DNA from: Amblyornis subalaris
Lineage: Eukaryota > Chordata > Aves > Passeriformes > Ptilonorhynchidae
Assembly (NCBI GenBank): GCA_018881555.1
Contig: JACAXG010000026.1
Span: 8,632,581-8,696,580 of the forward strand
Direction: 5' to 3'
Length of the DNA stretch: 64,000 nt
The notes below the pieces were generated by a model that had not been told where the DNA came from, ran no database searches, and saw only the letters and a program-made list of their open reading frames with translations. The position numbers and the translations under genes are program-made. The first letter of the stretch is position 1. The number at the start of each line of letters is the position of its first letter. Below, piece by piece: positions 1-10,400 of the stretch.

Positions 1-1741
1 GTTTATATATTGTTTATGCTATCAGTGCCATAAAATATATATTTAACATCAATCACATATATACTCTGTCAGGCTTCAATTTGAAGCCCCAAGTTTATGC
101 TAAATGTGTGTAAAAAAAACTACTTGATCAGAAACCAGGTGCTTATCACTTTCCTAATTTTTTAGCACTGTGGCCTGGACATTTCAGATATTCAATGGAA
201 AAAAGTGAGCAGCAGGGCGAAAATGTTCCCATGTGTTTAGAATAGGTATCTACCTCATTCTCTATAACTCCTCATTTTAGTCAATATTTAAAATTTAATG
301 TTAGTTAGATTATTTTGTCCTTTTCAGGCAAACATATCTTTGCACCATTAAGACATGGAAGTCAGGCCCGTTGTACCTAAAGATTACATTCATAACTTGG
401 ACATTGTCTCATAAAGCTTTTGAAATGAATTGAAGACTTTAAAAATGAAACAGTGGTTTCAATGATTTATTTTCAGAATGGAAAAGATCAATGATCCAAT
501 CAGAGTAGAAAGGATTCAGCAGAAAGGACCCAGTACCTATGATATGCACTGCCTTGCTGGATCAATATTTGAACCTCCTGTTAAAGTCCAGTCCTGGTAG
601 GCAGAAATGGCAAGTTATAATCTGAAAGCTATTTGACAAATGACATGGAGCTAATAGAAAATCTCAGTGCCGAGTAGCTCTGTTGCAAGTAACTGTATAA
701 CTAGAGCCATCATCACAACTGGCATTTCTATGTCTATTCCAAGACAGATATAAGAAGGAAATTTACCGATAATGGAGGCTTTTAGCTTCAGCAGATACTG
801 ACGTATGAATTTTAAAGGAAAAATTGTGATTAACATGGCTTCTACCCTGATCAATCTAGTATAAAATGATTGATGATGCATTAGCTACCTGAATGTCTAA
901 ATCTACTTTTTCTTAATGCTTTCCTCTCACAAGATGATTCTTACACGAACAAAAAGAAAAATCAATCAGCATGGAAAATCACTAGCCATTTCTATCCATG
1001 ATGTTACTTCCCGGGGAGATGCAAACCCTCTAACTTTCAGGGTAGTTTCTGAACACGAAAATCACTGACACAAGCTAGATCACGCTCCTTCCCTATGAGG
1101 GATCTTAAGAAGCACATATGGAACTGACACTAACACATCTATTGATTATTGCAGGACAGAATGCACATCTCTTTTGTCACATAAAAATATTTATGCCCTG
1201 TGACATACACAGTGAATCATTGCCTGATTTCCATAAAATTAAAATATTGGAGGAGAAAAGCATTCACACTTTTCCCTACATATGTAGGGAAAGGATAACA
1301 GTGATGGCAGCCAACATGGACAACATCCAATTATTTACCTAGATTGAAGACTGTAGGATTTACAGGCATTTGACATTTAGTACATTAAAAATTTATGAGA
1401 ATATATGTATGATTGTATTAAACAGTCCACATTCCAGTACATGAGAGACTATTTTACCCATGACCTGTGGTAGTATATACTGTCTTCTGATGCTCAGGTT
1501 TTCTGAAAACTAAATTTCAACAGCACCTGCAAAAAGACTGGCTGTTCATGAGCTGATGGAATAGGTCTTATGTCACCATACGAAACCATGACACTGACAC
1601 TTTTAGGCTGGGGTACAAAGATTATAGCTGTGTAGAGGGAAAAAAAAGAATTCCCATTACATGATATATAATCAGTTGAAATATGGTTAGGAAATACCAA
1701 ATGAAACCATCCAGTAATAGAACTGCTTTGTTAACTGCAAC
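1..1741. other. AT-rich non-coding sequence
   Basis: No repeat family, RNA gene or coding exon is recognisable. The open frames present (for example 651-881 minus and 1118-1342 plus) are under 80 codons, have no domain-like composition and are what chance gives in AT-rich DNA. It ends where a minus-strand CR1 3' end begins. Confidence 0.6.
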
Positions 1742-1903
1742 TGTTAAGGTTGGAAAGGATCATTGAGCCCAGCCAAATAGCCTAGCACCATTGTGTTCAC
1801 GTCTAACCCACATATCCAAGGGCCACAACCATGTATTTTTTTAATGCTTCCAGGGGTGGTGAGTCCACCACTTCCCTTGGGAGCTTATTCCAGTGCCTGA
1901 CCA

Positions 1904-1909
1904 CCCTTT
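1904..1909. repeat. Left target-site duplication of the solo LTR (CCCTTT)
   Basis: CCCTTT lies directly before the TG start of the LTR and recurs directly after its CA end at 2574-2579. Joining the two sides at one copy restores the continuous CR1 block, which independently confirms the element limits. A 6-bp duplication is usual for class II (beta/alpha-type) retroviral integrases, though some other groups vary. Confidence 0.85.
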
Positions 1910-2100
1910 TGTGGAGGCTGGTGGGCCTGCTTACAGAGGGTTCCCTGGAGGGAAGAACCCTAAGTGCACCCCCAGGCTAGGGAGATAGAAAAGGCCTCTC
2001 CCAGGATGCTCTGTTTTGTTATGTTAATGTACCCCGGTTCTGTTTCCCCGATTGGCCCGTTGGCCTACCTGCCCCTTTTCACCTTGTATGTCCTTGTTCC

Positions 2101-2196
2101 AGAGAGTTCTCCCTTCCCCATTCTCCCATTGGCCCCTGCTCCCTCACCAGAGAGTTCTCCCTTCCCCATTCTCCCATTGGCCCCTGCTCCCTCACC
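2101..2196 (+). repeat. 48-bp tandem duplication in the LTR U3
   Basis: Two adjacent identical 48-bp units (2101-2148 and 2149-2196) start with AGAGAGTTCTCCC and include CCCATTGGCCCC, a CCAAT-type motif read on the minus strand. Duplicated U3 segments upstream of the promoter are common enhancer repeats in retroviral LTRs. Identity of the two units suggests a recent duplication or recent insertion. Confidence 0.9.
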
Positions 2197-2287
2197 ACTC
2201 CCCCAGTGTTTCCCATTGGCTCCCTTACCTTAACCCCGCCTGTGTACCGCCCCTGTGCCCTCAGATTATTGGTCCCTGATGCTCTCT

Positions 2288-2305
2288 CCCCCCCCCCCCC
2301 CCCCC
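2288..2305 (+). repeat. C18 homopolymer upstream of the LTR TATA box
   Basis: Eighteen consecutive C residues, closely followed by more C-rich sequence, sit just before the TATA box of the solo LTR. On the minus strand this is a G run able to form a quadruplex. Exact length is prone to sequencing error. Confidence 0.85.
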
Positions 2306-2316
2306 ACCCCCGACCC

Positions 2317-2325
2317 GATATATAA
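2317..2325 (+). promoter_or_regulatory. TATA box of the solo LTR
   Basis: GATATATAA lies downstream of the CCAAT-type motifs and about 57 bases upstream of the polyA signal, the order expected for a U3/R border. Confidence 0.6.
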
Positions 2326-2381
2326 CCCTGGACCCTCCCTCATCTTTTGTCTTTGTTGCTGGACCCCTTCACGTGGTTGGC

Positions 2382-2387
2382 AATAAA
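2382..2387 (+). promoter_or_regulatory. PolyA signal of the solo LTR
   Basis: AATAAA in the context GGCAATAAACC. The LTR at the right edge of the window has the same signal in a matching context (63923-63928). Confidence 0.65.
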
Positions 2388-2461
2388 CCTCTCCTGTGGA
2401 ACCCCATACGAAGGCCCTTCCTGCCTCTTTGCCGTTGATCCTGCCTTGAAATAAGCTATCN

Positions 2462-2499
2462 GGTGTGTGTGAGTGTGTGTGTGTGTGTGAGTGTGTTTG
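2462..2499 (+). repeat. (GT)n microsatellite with GAGT interruptions
   Basis: GTGTGTGTGAGTGTGTG-type sequence inside the 3' part (U5) of the solo LTR, starting beside an ambiguous base. It probably arose within the LTR. Confidence 0.85.
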
Positions 2500-2573
2500 C
2501 CCTGCCAAGCGGCTTCCCAGCTGGAGATGCTTTCAGCAGGTTGCAGCACCCACCATCTCCGCGCGCCGTGACA

Positions 2574-2579
2574 CCCTTT
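2574..2579. repeat. Right target-site duplication of the solo LTR (CCCTTT)
   Basis: Perfect match to 1904-1909. It is followed at once by the resumed CR1 sequence CAGTGAAGAAATTTTTCC. Confidence 0.85.
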
Positions 2580-3290
2580 CAGTGAAGAAATTTTTCCTAA
2601 TAACCAATCTAAACCTTCCCTGGTGCAACATGAGGGTGTCTCTTCCCCTCCTGTCACTTGTTCCTTGGGAGAAGAGACCAACCCCCATCCAAACTGTAAC
2701 CTCCTTTCAGGTAGTTGTAGAGAGCAAGAAGGTCCCTGAGCCTCCTTTTCTTAAGAATAAACACCCCCAGCTCCCTCAGCTGCTCCTTATCAGACTTGCT
2801 CTCCAGACCCTTCCCCAGCCTCCATTCTCTTCTCTGGACCTGCTCCAGCCCCTCAATGACTTTCTTTCAGTAAGGGGCCCAGAACTGATGCCAGGATCAA
2901 TTGATCCCATGTGAGGCCTCACCAGTGCCCAGCACAGANAGAGACAAGTACTGCCCTGGTCCTGCTGGCCATACTATGGCTGATACAGGCCAGGTGCCAT
3001 TGGCCTTCTTGACCATTTGGGCACACACTGGCTCATGTGCAGCTGCTGTCGTCAGCACCCCCAGGGTCCTTTTCCAGATTTCCAGCCACTCTGTCCTTAG
3101 CCTGTGGCACTGTCTGGGGTTGTTGCAACCCAAAACCAGGACCTGGCACTTGGTCTTGTTGAACCTCAAACCTCACACAATTGACCTCAGCCCATCAATC
3201 CAGTCCAACTCCCTTTCCAAAGCCTTCCTACACTCCAGTAGATCAACACTCCCACCAACTTGATGACATCTGCAAACATACTGAGGGTGC

Positions 3291-6200
3291 ATAAAACTGT
3301 TGTATTTATCAAATCTGCAAAACTTCCTTGTGGATCCTCAAATTCAGAAACCTTTCAGCACAAAGGTGACATTGCTGAGGAATGAGTGGTATGCAGAACT
3401 GCTTTGTAATAGGTTTTCTGTTCAGATTTTCAATCCAATTGAGGTACTTTAAAAAACCCCACTAAAACAGACTTGGGAAGAAGCACACAATTAAAGAATA
3501 AACATGAGATCTACAAGAATAGATTAGAATTTGGATTTTTTAGTAGTTTCAAAAGGAAGGGAAATAAAAATGGAACTAGAGCACGTGGAATTCAGAAAAA
3601 AAAGAAAGCTAAATCTTAATAACAGCAATCTATTTGTAGCTGTTACCAGTTAAATAGCTAATATTTGGTCGTGTAATACAGTTTAGATTAAGTATTTTGC
3701 TAAAAAATGTACAGATATCTGTAATACACATTCATATTTGCTTTTATGTGCTTAGGTGGATGTGAGTGTACAACACCGCCTTGGTAATACCAACATGCAC
3801 AACTTAGCTGAGACGATAAAGTGAGGAAACACAGAGGAAAATCTTTTAAATTGTAGAATACTGGAGATATATGGACATCTAATATATTGCCAGGCACTAG
3901 GGTTGTCAGAAGTGGCGAGTAAACAGCCTGTACGGCTATTGCACACTTTTGGAGAGGTGTTCCTTATTATTATGTTAAATTTCAGAATTTAACATGATTC
4001 ACATATGATCTTAATAAGCCACACAGTTCTAGTATAACTTCTATACCTAAAAAAGGAAATGACACAGGAAAGCCTGCCTTTTGTCCTTGTAAATCTCAGC
4101 CATCATGAACATCTCAACTCAGAATTAACCAACTAAAGGCTCTAAAGAGAAAATTTAACTAAAAAATTTAAAAAAATTTCGGATGTGTTTCATTATTATA
4201 AGCCGCCTTCTCCTCTGCTTTGGAATTGTTGGGGTGCTCAACATTGGTGATCTAAGTCTTGGTTAATTTGCCAGTGATAAAGTTATGAATAGGAATTGAA
4301 TTGAACAATTTAATATAAAAGCTCTAAGCTGAAAAAGCTGGAAATCGTTATAGATGAGCTTGTTAACATCAGCGTAGTAAATTCTGCAATGTTCATTTAT
4401 ATTTTAGCAATTAATTATGTTTTCTGATTATACTGGTAATTTTCTCTCCACACTTTGCCAAAGTGTTTGGAAATTTTCTATGGCAAGTGTAGTTTCATTA
4501 AAACAAAAACAAAGCAAACCAACCAAACAAAAAAGTCACTAACCCCCCAACAACAACAACAACAACAACCAGAGAAACAAAAAAAAAGACAAAAACCCCA
4601 AGAAACAAAACCAAGAAGCATCACAATGTGTATAATTCTGAAACAAAGCATCATGGTGCATACAATTCTGAAGAATCAGTTTTGGCAAAAATTNTAGATT
4701 CCATATGAAATTTTGGCACAAAACCTGATTACTAAACTACTACTAAAAATTTTATTATTTCTACAATACCTCAAGTAGAATTTTTTCCTGAAGAGACAGA
4801 ATGTTATCAGCTCTTTTCTCCCTCCTCCTCTCCTACCATTTAATCTACTTAGAAGCAGAAAAAAAAAATTAAAAAAAACCCAAAGAAAACTCCCAAAAAA
4901 CCTAATCAAGAATAACAAGTTCTGAACATGCAAGTCAACTAATAATCTACCTGGTAGAACAGTAATTATCATAAGAGTCTAATCTACATACCACTTGAAA
5001 CTGGAAGTTGATTGAGACAGAATTAAAGATGTGCAAAAATCTCAAACAGCACAGTTAAAGTCACTGAAAAATCTAATACAGAACAGATATAGAAATGTGG
5101 AATGGGAAAAGAACAAATGTGAGCATCAAGAAGCACTTCTAAATGCAGGTGGCTAACATACTTTTGGGTAGCCTAAAAGGCAAGTTAGGTGAGAGAAATG
5201 CAGAAATGAAATCACGTGGGAATTAGAAGGCAGTAATGCATCAAAATAGATAAATTTCGGAAGACAAAATAACACTCATCCCCAATAATGTTTCCATCAT
5301 TACATACAATATATAAGAAGGCAAATTTACTTTCAAAAAAATTCCAGAATTCTGGACTTCTTTTGCCTATTATGTCACTACAAGAAATTGATTCTGCTGA
5401 TTAACCTTCAAGTGTCTTTAAAAGATGCAAATATTGAGTTTGAAAGCAAAAGTGTGGGCTGCAAAAACGACTGCAATTACAGTGTACATAAAGAGGAGTG
5501 CAGGAAAAGGCAGAATGCTCATGAATTCCAGGTACTGGAACACCTAAAGCACTATGTATCCTAGCATGCATACATATACAAACACTGACTTTTTAGACAG
5601 CCAGTTTACTTAAAATTCTCTTTTCTATAAAGCTGAGNCTGTCAGGGATAACAAATTATTAAATTACTTCCAGAGCATATGGTGTCTTGGTGTTATTGCT
5701 ATCAATCACTGAATTAAACTATCTTTACTTTAACTCACTAAGTTAGACTACCTTTTTAAATTATTCTCTATGCAGTGAAACCAAATCAAAGCTTCATTTT
5801 CCAGCTATTGTCAATGAATTTTTATATTGTATATTTGAATGCTATAATAATCTCAGATTTCATTTTATAATTGTTGTAGAAAAATGTTGATTTTTCCCTC
5901 CTTCAAGACTATGTGCTTTAAGTATGGATTTTGAAAAGAGTGGTACTTCTTTCCTATTTCTAACTGCCAAGAATTATTGCTGTCATCCTAGGTTCTGCAA
6001 TTGTAAACAAAGTTCAAGTTTGAAGGACAAGGATATTTGAATTTGCATGGGCTTTGGTGCACATCACGTGCTCAGCATTTAACTGGAAAAAAAGAAAATC
6101 ATAAATAGAAAAACTATATCCAGAAAAATTAATTTCCATTAACAATGGGTTAACCTGTTGCAATAATTCATAATTAGACAGTTTCACCTTATTTAGATAT

Positions 6201-6319
6201 CTTATGAAGTATGTAACATAGTTTCTTCCAAATTAATAAAATAATTAAATCTGATTTGATATCCGTTACAGTTACTCTAATGTAATTATAGTTCTCCAAT
6301 GGGAGACCTTTAATGAAAA
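3291..6319. other. AT-rich non-coding sequence
   Basis: No gene or recognised transposon. The only notable local structure is an A-rich, C-containing patch at about 4498-4620 with a short CAA array, plus another A-rich stretch near 4855-4900. Open frames here are lysine/glutamine-rich low-complexity readings of those patches. Confidence 0.6.
4548..4569 (+). repeat. (CAA)7 microsatellite
   Basis: About seven uninterrupted CAA units within a longer A-rich patch. It accounts for the glutamine run in the plus-strand open frame here, which I do not regard as a gene. Confidence 0.85.
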
Positions 6320-6324
6320 CCTTA
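6320..6324. repeat. Probable left target duplication of ERVL-type LTR (CCTTA)
   Basis: CCTTA precedes the TGTGTTGGG start of the LTR; CCTTG follows its CACCACA end at 7433-7437. Four of five bases match. Five-base duplications are typical of class III (ERVL) elements. Confidence 0.5.
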
Positions 6325-7432
6325 TGTGTTGGGTTTGCATGGCCTGGTTTTTGGTAGCAGGGGGGCCACAGAGGTGGCTCCTGTGAGAAGCTGCTAGTGG
6401 GTTGTGGAAGCTGCTAGAAGCTTCCAGCATGTCTGGCAGAGCCAATTCCTGGTGGCTCCAAAGACGGATGTGCCACTGGCCAAGGCTGGGCCAATTAGAA
6501 ATGGTGGTAACACCTCTGTGATAACTTATTTAGGAAGAAATCTAAACAAAAGTTATGGTGCAGCTTTAATTTTGGCCAGAGAAGAGCAGAGGGACAACAT
6601 GTGAAAAGAACAACTATGCAGCCACCAAGGTCAGTGGAGAAGGAGGGGGAGGAGGTGCTCCAGGCACCAGAGCAGAGATTCCTCTGCAGCCCATGGTGAG
6701 GACCATGGTGAAGCAGCTGTGGCCCTGCAGCCAATGAAGATCCATGGGGATGCAGAGATCCTCCTGCAGCCCATTGAAGAGCCCCATGCTGGAGGAGGTG
6801 GATGCCTGAGAGGAGGCTGTGATCCTGTGGGAGACCCATGGAGAGAGGGACCCTGCTCCCATGCTGGACCAGCCTGTCCTTGAAGGATGGCACCCCATGA
6901 CAGAGTGACCCGCACTGCAGCAGTTTGAGGGCTGCTGTTGCCCATGGGAGGGACTCANATTGCAGCAGTTCACAGAGAGCTGTTGCTCGTGAGATGGAGC
7001 CATGTCAGAGAAGTTCGCAGAGAACTGTCTCACGTGGGAGGGACCCCACGGTGCAGCAGGGGAATGACTCCTCTCCCTGAGCAGCAGGAGAAGCCACAGG
7101 TGATGAACTGACCACAACCCCCATTCCCTGTCTGCTTGTGCCACTGGTGTAGGGGGTAGAGCTGGGAAGGAGGGAGGGGTGGGGGGAAGGTGTTTTTAAG
7201 GGCTTATTTTACTTCTCATTATCCTGCTCTGATTTTGTTAGGAATAAATTCACTTTATATCTCTAAGTCGAGCCTGTTTTGCCTTGATGGTATTTGACAA
7301 GTGTTTTCTCCTGGTCCTTATCTCAACCCATGAACCCCTTGTTAAATTTTCTCTCCTCTGTCCGTCTGCAGAGGGGAGTGAATGAGCGGCTCTGGTGGGT
7401 ACCTGGCATAGAGCCAGTGTGAACCCACCACA
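6325..7432 (+). mobile_element. Solo LTR, bird ERVL-type, copy 1
   Basis: About 1.1 kb, starting TGTGTTGGGTTTGCATGG and ending GAACCCACCACA. Its arrangement matches a very common avian LTR type: a GC-rich 5' part, a long middle of degenerate tandem repeats rich in CCCATGG and CTGCAGCCCATGG (about 6690-7060), then TTCTCATTATCCTGCTCTGATT, a polyA signal and a CT-rich U5. It lacks an internal region, so it is a solo LTR. Copies 2, 3 and 4 lie at 14741, 56266 and 62007. Minus-strand open frames of over 100 codons here are readings of the repeats, discussed under findings. Family assignment rests on my recall of avian LTR structure. Confidence 0.8.
7243..7248 (+). promoter_or_regulatory. PolyA signal of ERVL-type LTR copy 1
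   Basis: AATAAA follows the conserved CTCATTATCCTGCTCTGATT block and precedes the CT-rich U5. The matching place in copy 2 is mutated (AATTAT), whereas copy 3 keeps the signal on its own strand. Confidence 0.6.
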
Positions 7433-7437
7433 CCTTG
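7433..7437. repeat. Probable right target duplication of ERVL-type LTR (CCTTG)
   Basis: Differs by one base from 6320-6324, in keeping with an old insertion. Confidence 0.5.
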
Positions 7438-10400
7438 AAAAAATCTCTCTATATGAATATCTTTTATTTATTCCACTCTTCATATCTGAGGACACTGCTC
7501 CTGGACCCGTTGCTGAAGACTGTAGTGGTTTGAAAACTGAAATTACTTTTGTAGTTAGGAAATTAAAGACCAACTATTATTTTAAAAGGCGTTTATAAAT
7601 AGAGAAAAATGTGGACCTTGTCGAGATAGAGGAATTCTATTTTAAACAAAAGGGGCATGACTTCTGACTACCTTGCATGTATGTAGACAGCCCCCAAGAA
7701 TTTCTTTGTGCCACAGAAAGTATTTTAGTCTGTAGAATTCTTTTGAAATACCTAACAGAGTAACTTTAAACACAGATAAATTAGGGAATAGTAATGTATA
7801 TGACATTTTCATTTGAAGTTAAACTAATGACATACTTCGTAACTCACTANTTGTAATCATTCTGAAAGCAAGAATTTCACTGACTACTAGTTTTTATTCC
7901 TCTTTTTTTTTATGGTGGTAGATATTGTATGTTCCTTTTTAATTTCCTTTTAAATATGCACTTCCCTGAATAAGGAACAGACTTTTATAAAGTATTTTGT
8001 CTGCCTACTTTTTAACATTAATTCCAAAATTTTTCTTCTACTTCCTTTCTTCTGCTTAATTTTATAAAGAAATATGCCAAGCACCATTATCTTATGCCTA
8101 GAAAATGTATAAAAATAAAGTTAAACTGATAATACTTTTGGGATATACTGAATGCCTAAGTACTCTTAGGATTAATATGAATTAATCATTAATTAAAAAT
8201 ATTCATCTAAAGATTCAGTACTTAAAAATACTTTTAGTCTGTAAAGCCATGCATGAGAAAATTANGAAATGCTGATTCACAGTTTTTATCTCATTTGATG
8301 CCTCTTTTACATCCTTTCATTTACAGCAATAAATCAAACTTTAGTCCCTAAGTTTACNGTATAATTCCCCATTATGATGTAGAGATAATCATGCACACAC
8401 ATAAGGACAGAGCTGCTCAGCCTAAGCAAAAATTGTCATTTTTTAAGTTTCAAGTGCTTTCAAGTTCACAATTCTCATGATAAACACGGAATTAATTCTT
8501 CTTATGCTAAGTCTTCCATTATGTCATTAGGAAAACCTAAGCTATGTTCAGCACAAGACTTTCCACCACAACAAAAAGATGACCCATTTCACTACTGACT
8601 CACAAATGTCCATTCTTTAGATACAAGAATGGCTGGCAGGGCAGTGACAGATAATCCTATAGCAAGCAATTGGTTAGATCAGGAGATGCTACACTTTAAG
8701 ATATATAGGATGTGGTTCTGTTTGGTCAACAAAGTAGAGGAAAAGGTGGTTTTTCTTGTCCCCATACAGAAAAAAATAGAAGAGTTATGGAAGAAAATCG
8801 TGGCTAAAGTGAAAGCTGTGAAGAGAAGCCCAAAATGAGTCTTCCTCAGTTCTACTAAAGCAAACGATGTAGCTCTTTCNAGGCAGCACTTCTTTCCAGT
8901 GCTGCAGAACACACACTGAAATGCAAAACTGCTCAAGCAGGTTTTTTTACTTTTCATCAAAAATCGTTGAGACTAAGAATGGAAAAATTATTTTGACAAC
9001 TTCAATGCCTTTTTCACTGGAGAGAAACAAGAAAGCATTTTTGAGTGCAATGAACTCAGGTTAGTTGATGTTAATTTCATGGAACACAGAAAAGGTAATT
9101 TTATGTCAGAGATATATTTCTGATAAATATCCAACGCTAATAAAAACAAGATGGTAATCTTCCTTTAACAACACAATTCGAATAATTCTAAAGAAGGTGA
9201 GGTTTTAGTAAAATTAGACATGTACTTTTTCTGTAGGTGAACATCTGTAGTAAATATGCAGTATTTGCAAGTAAATACTAACACTTTCTACATTACTTTG
9301 CCATCAGGATTGATTAAACATAGATTTATTTTAAAGAGATGAAACACTAATTTGCATCAGTATGTCCTGAAAACCTATTATATTGGTTTGAAATTTCTTT
9401 GCCAATTATTTACAAATGTCTAACAACCAGAGGTTAAAGTTATGCTGGTATAATAATTTGCTATCTTATTCATGCAGAAGACAATTATTAATGACTTCCA
9501 TTACTGCAGCTAAAACCCATACAGTAAATCTTATTTATGAATTTGAATGTACTCATCTTCCAAGTTTATCACACATAAAAGAGAGGAATGATTTGGAATT
9601 TGCTAACAGAAATACACTTAGGAATATTAATATTTCAAATTGCAAGAGGATTGTAACATTGCAGAGACAATAGGTGCTTTCTAAACACCTGTTTATTATA
9701 TTTTTATCACTGTCTCATTAAACCAAATGTGGAAGCATTGTGGTTTTTGTTTTGTTGTTTGTTTCTTTTTATTCACTGTTTGCTTGCTTTATGAGAGTTT
9801 TCCACGTTCTTCATCTTGAGCATCATATCTATTACCTGAATGTGTTTTTCTGTACTTCATCAGAAACCTCAACGTATCATATTCAACCACCACTCTAACA
9901 GAACACTCTAACAGCANACAAGCAGCATATTTTTTCTACCAAACAGGAGAAAAGAGTATNTAACATTCTCAGTTTAACTCCATACAGTTTCAGTGGAGTT
10001 GTTCTTTTATAAATCTGAAAGACAGCCTTGCTGACTGAGTTTCTGATGTCAAGCAGCCTTTTTTTTTTATTTCCCAGTGTGTCACAAAGACGATTGATTT
10101 CCTTGGTATTTGTCTGTAACTGATTTTAATGTTGACTTTAATGGGTCAATGCTGTTTCTGAACAGCTCTCAGATTCTCAGATCATGGAACTTTGGATCAN
10201 TGGACTTTGGGCCCCAATATCTAGGTCGTGCTAAATTATATATATCCAGAGGTGGTGCAGAATGAACGTGGATAATCTGGGGTGTTTTCTTTGATAGCTC
10301 TGTAGTTTAGGTATTTCAGTAAATTTTGGGGAAAGAAGAATTGACACATTTCTACACAATGTGAAAACTGAAATCAAAATGAACACTGAGAAACGCCTTT

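Larger units (their letters stand above)
1910..2573 (+). mobile_element. Solo LTR of an endogenous retrovirus, inserted in CR1
   Basis: This 664-bp element begins TGTGGAGG, ends CGTGACA, and is flanked by a 6-bp direct repeat. Inside, in LTR order, are a C/T-rich U3 with CCAAT-type motifs (cccattgg, attgg), an 18-base C run, a TATA box (2317-2325), a polyA signal (2382-2387) and a GT-rich U5 tail. No gag, pol or env follows, so it is a solo LTR left by LTR-LTR recombination. Its U3 holds a perfect 48-bp tandem duplication. The region around TATA and polyA resembles that of the LTR at 63586, so the two are related but different families. I cannot name the family. Confidence 0.85.
1742..3290 (-). 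mobile_element. CR1 LINE fragment (3' part), interrupted by an LTR
   Basis: Read on the minus strand this is the 3' part of a chicken-repeat-1 LINE: the end of ORF2 plus the 3' UTR. The plus strand shows typical inverted CR1 blocks: a 3' end at 1750-1775, the block about a small group of accessory lines 'ccagtgcctgaccaccc' at 1890-1906, and after the inserted LTR 'cagtgaagaaatttttcc' at 2580-2597. It continues through the ORF2 C-terminal region to about 3285. Minus-strand translation near 3080-3169 gives a CR1 ORF2-like stretch (KTKCQVLVLG...NNPRQ). Several frame breaks make it a dead copy. The outer limit near 3290 is approximate. The insertion at 1910-2573 splits it and is younger. Confidence 0.9.

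Noticed and set aside
1964..2279. Proline-rich plus-strand frames of 75-89 codons
   Set aside because: They are readings of the C/T-rich duplicated U3 of the solo LTR and have repeat-driven composition.
2465..2914. 149-codon plus-strand frame
   Set aside because: It crosses the LTR GT microsatellite, the insertion border and antisense CR1 sequence, so it cannot be one gene.
8629..8838. 69-codon frame with a lysine-rich, helix-like C-terminal half
   Set aside because: No homology recognised, no splice or promoter context; AT-rich chance frame.
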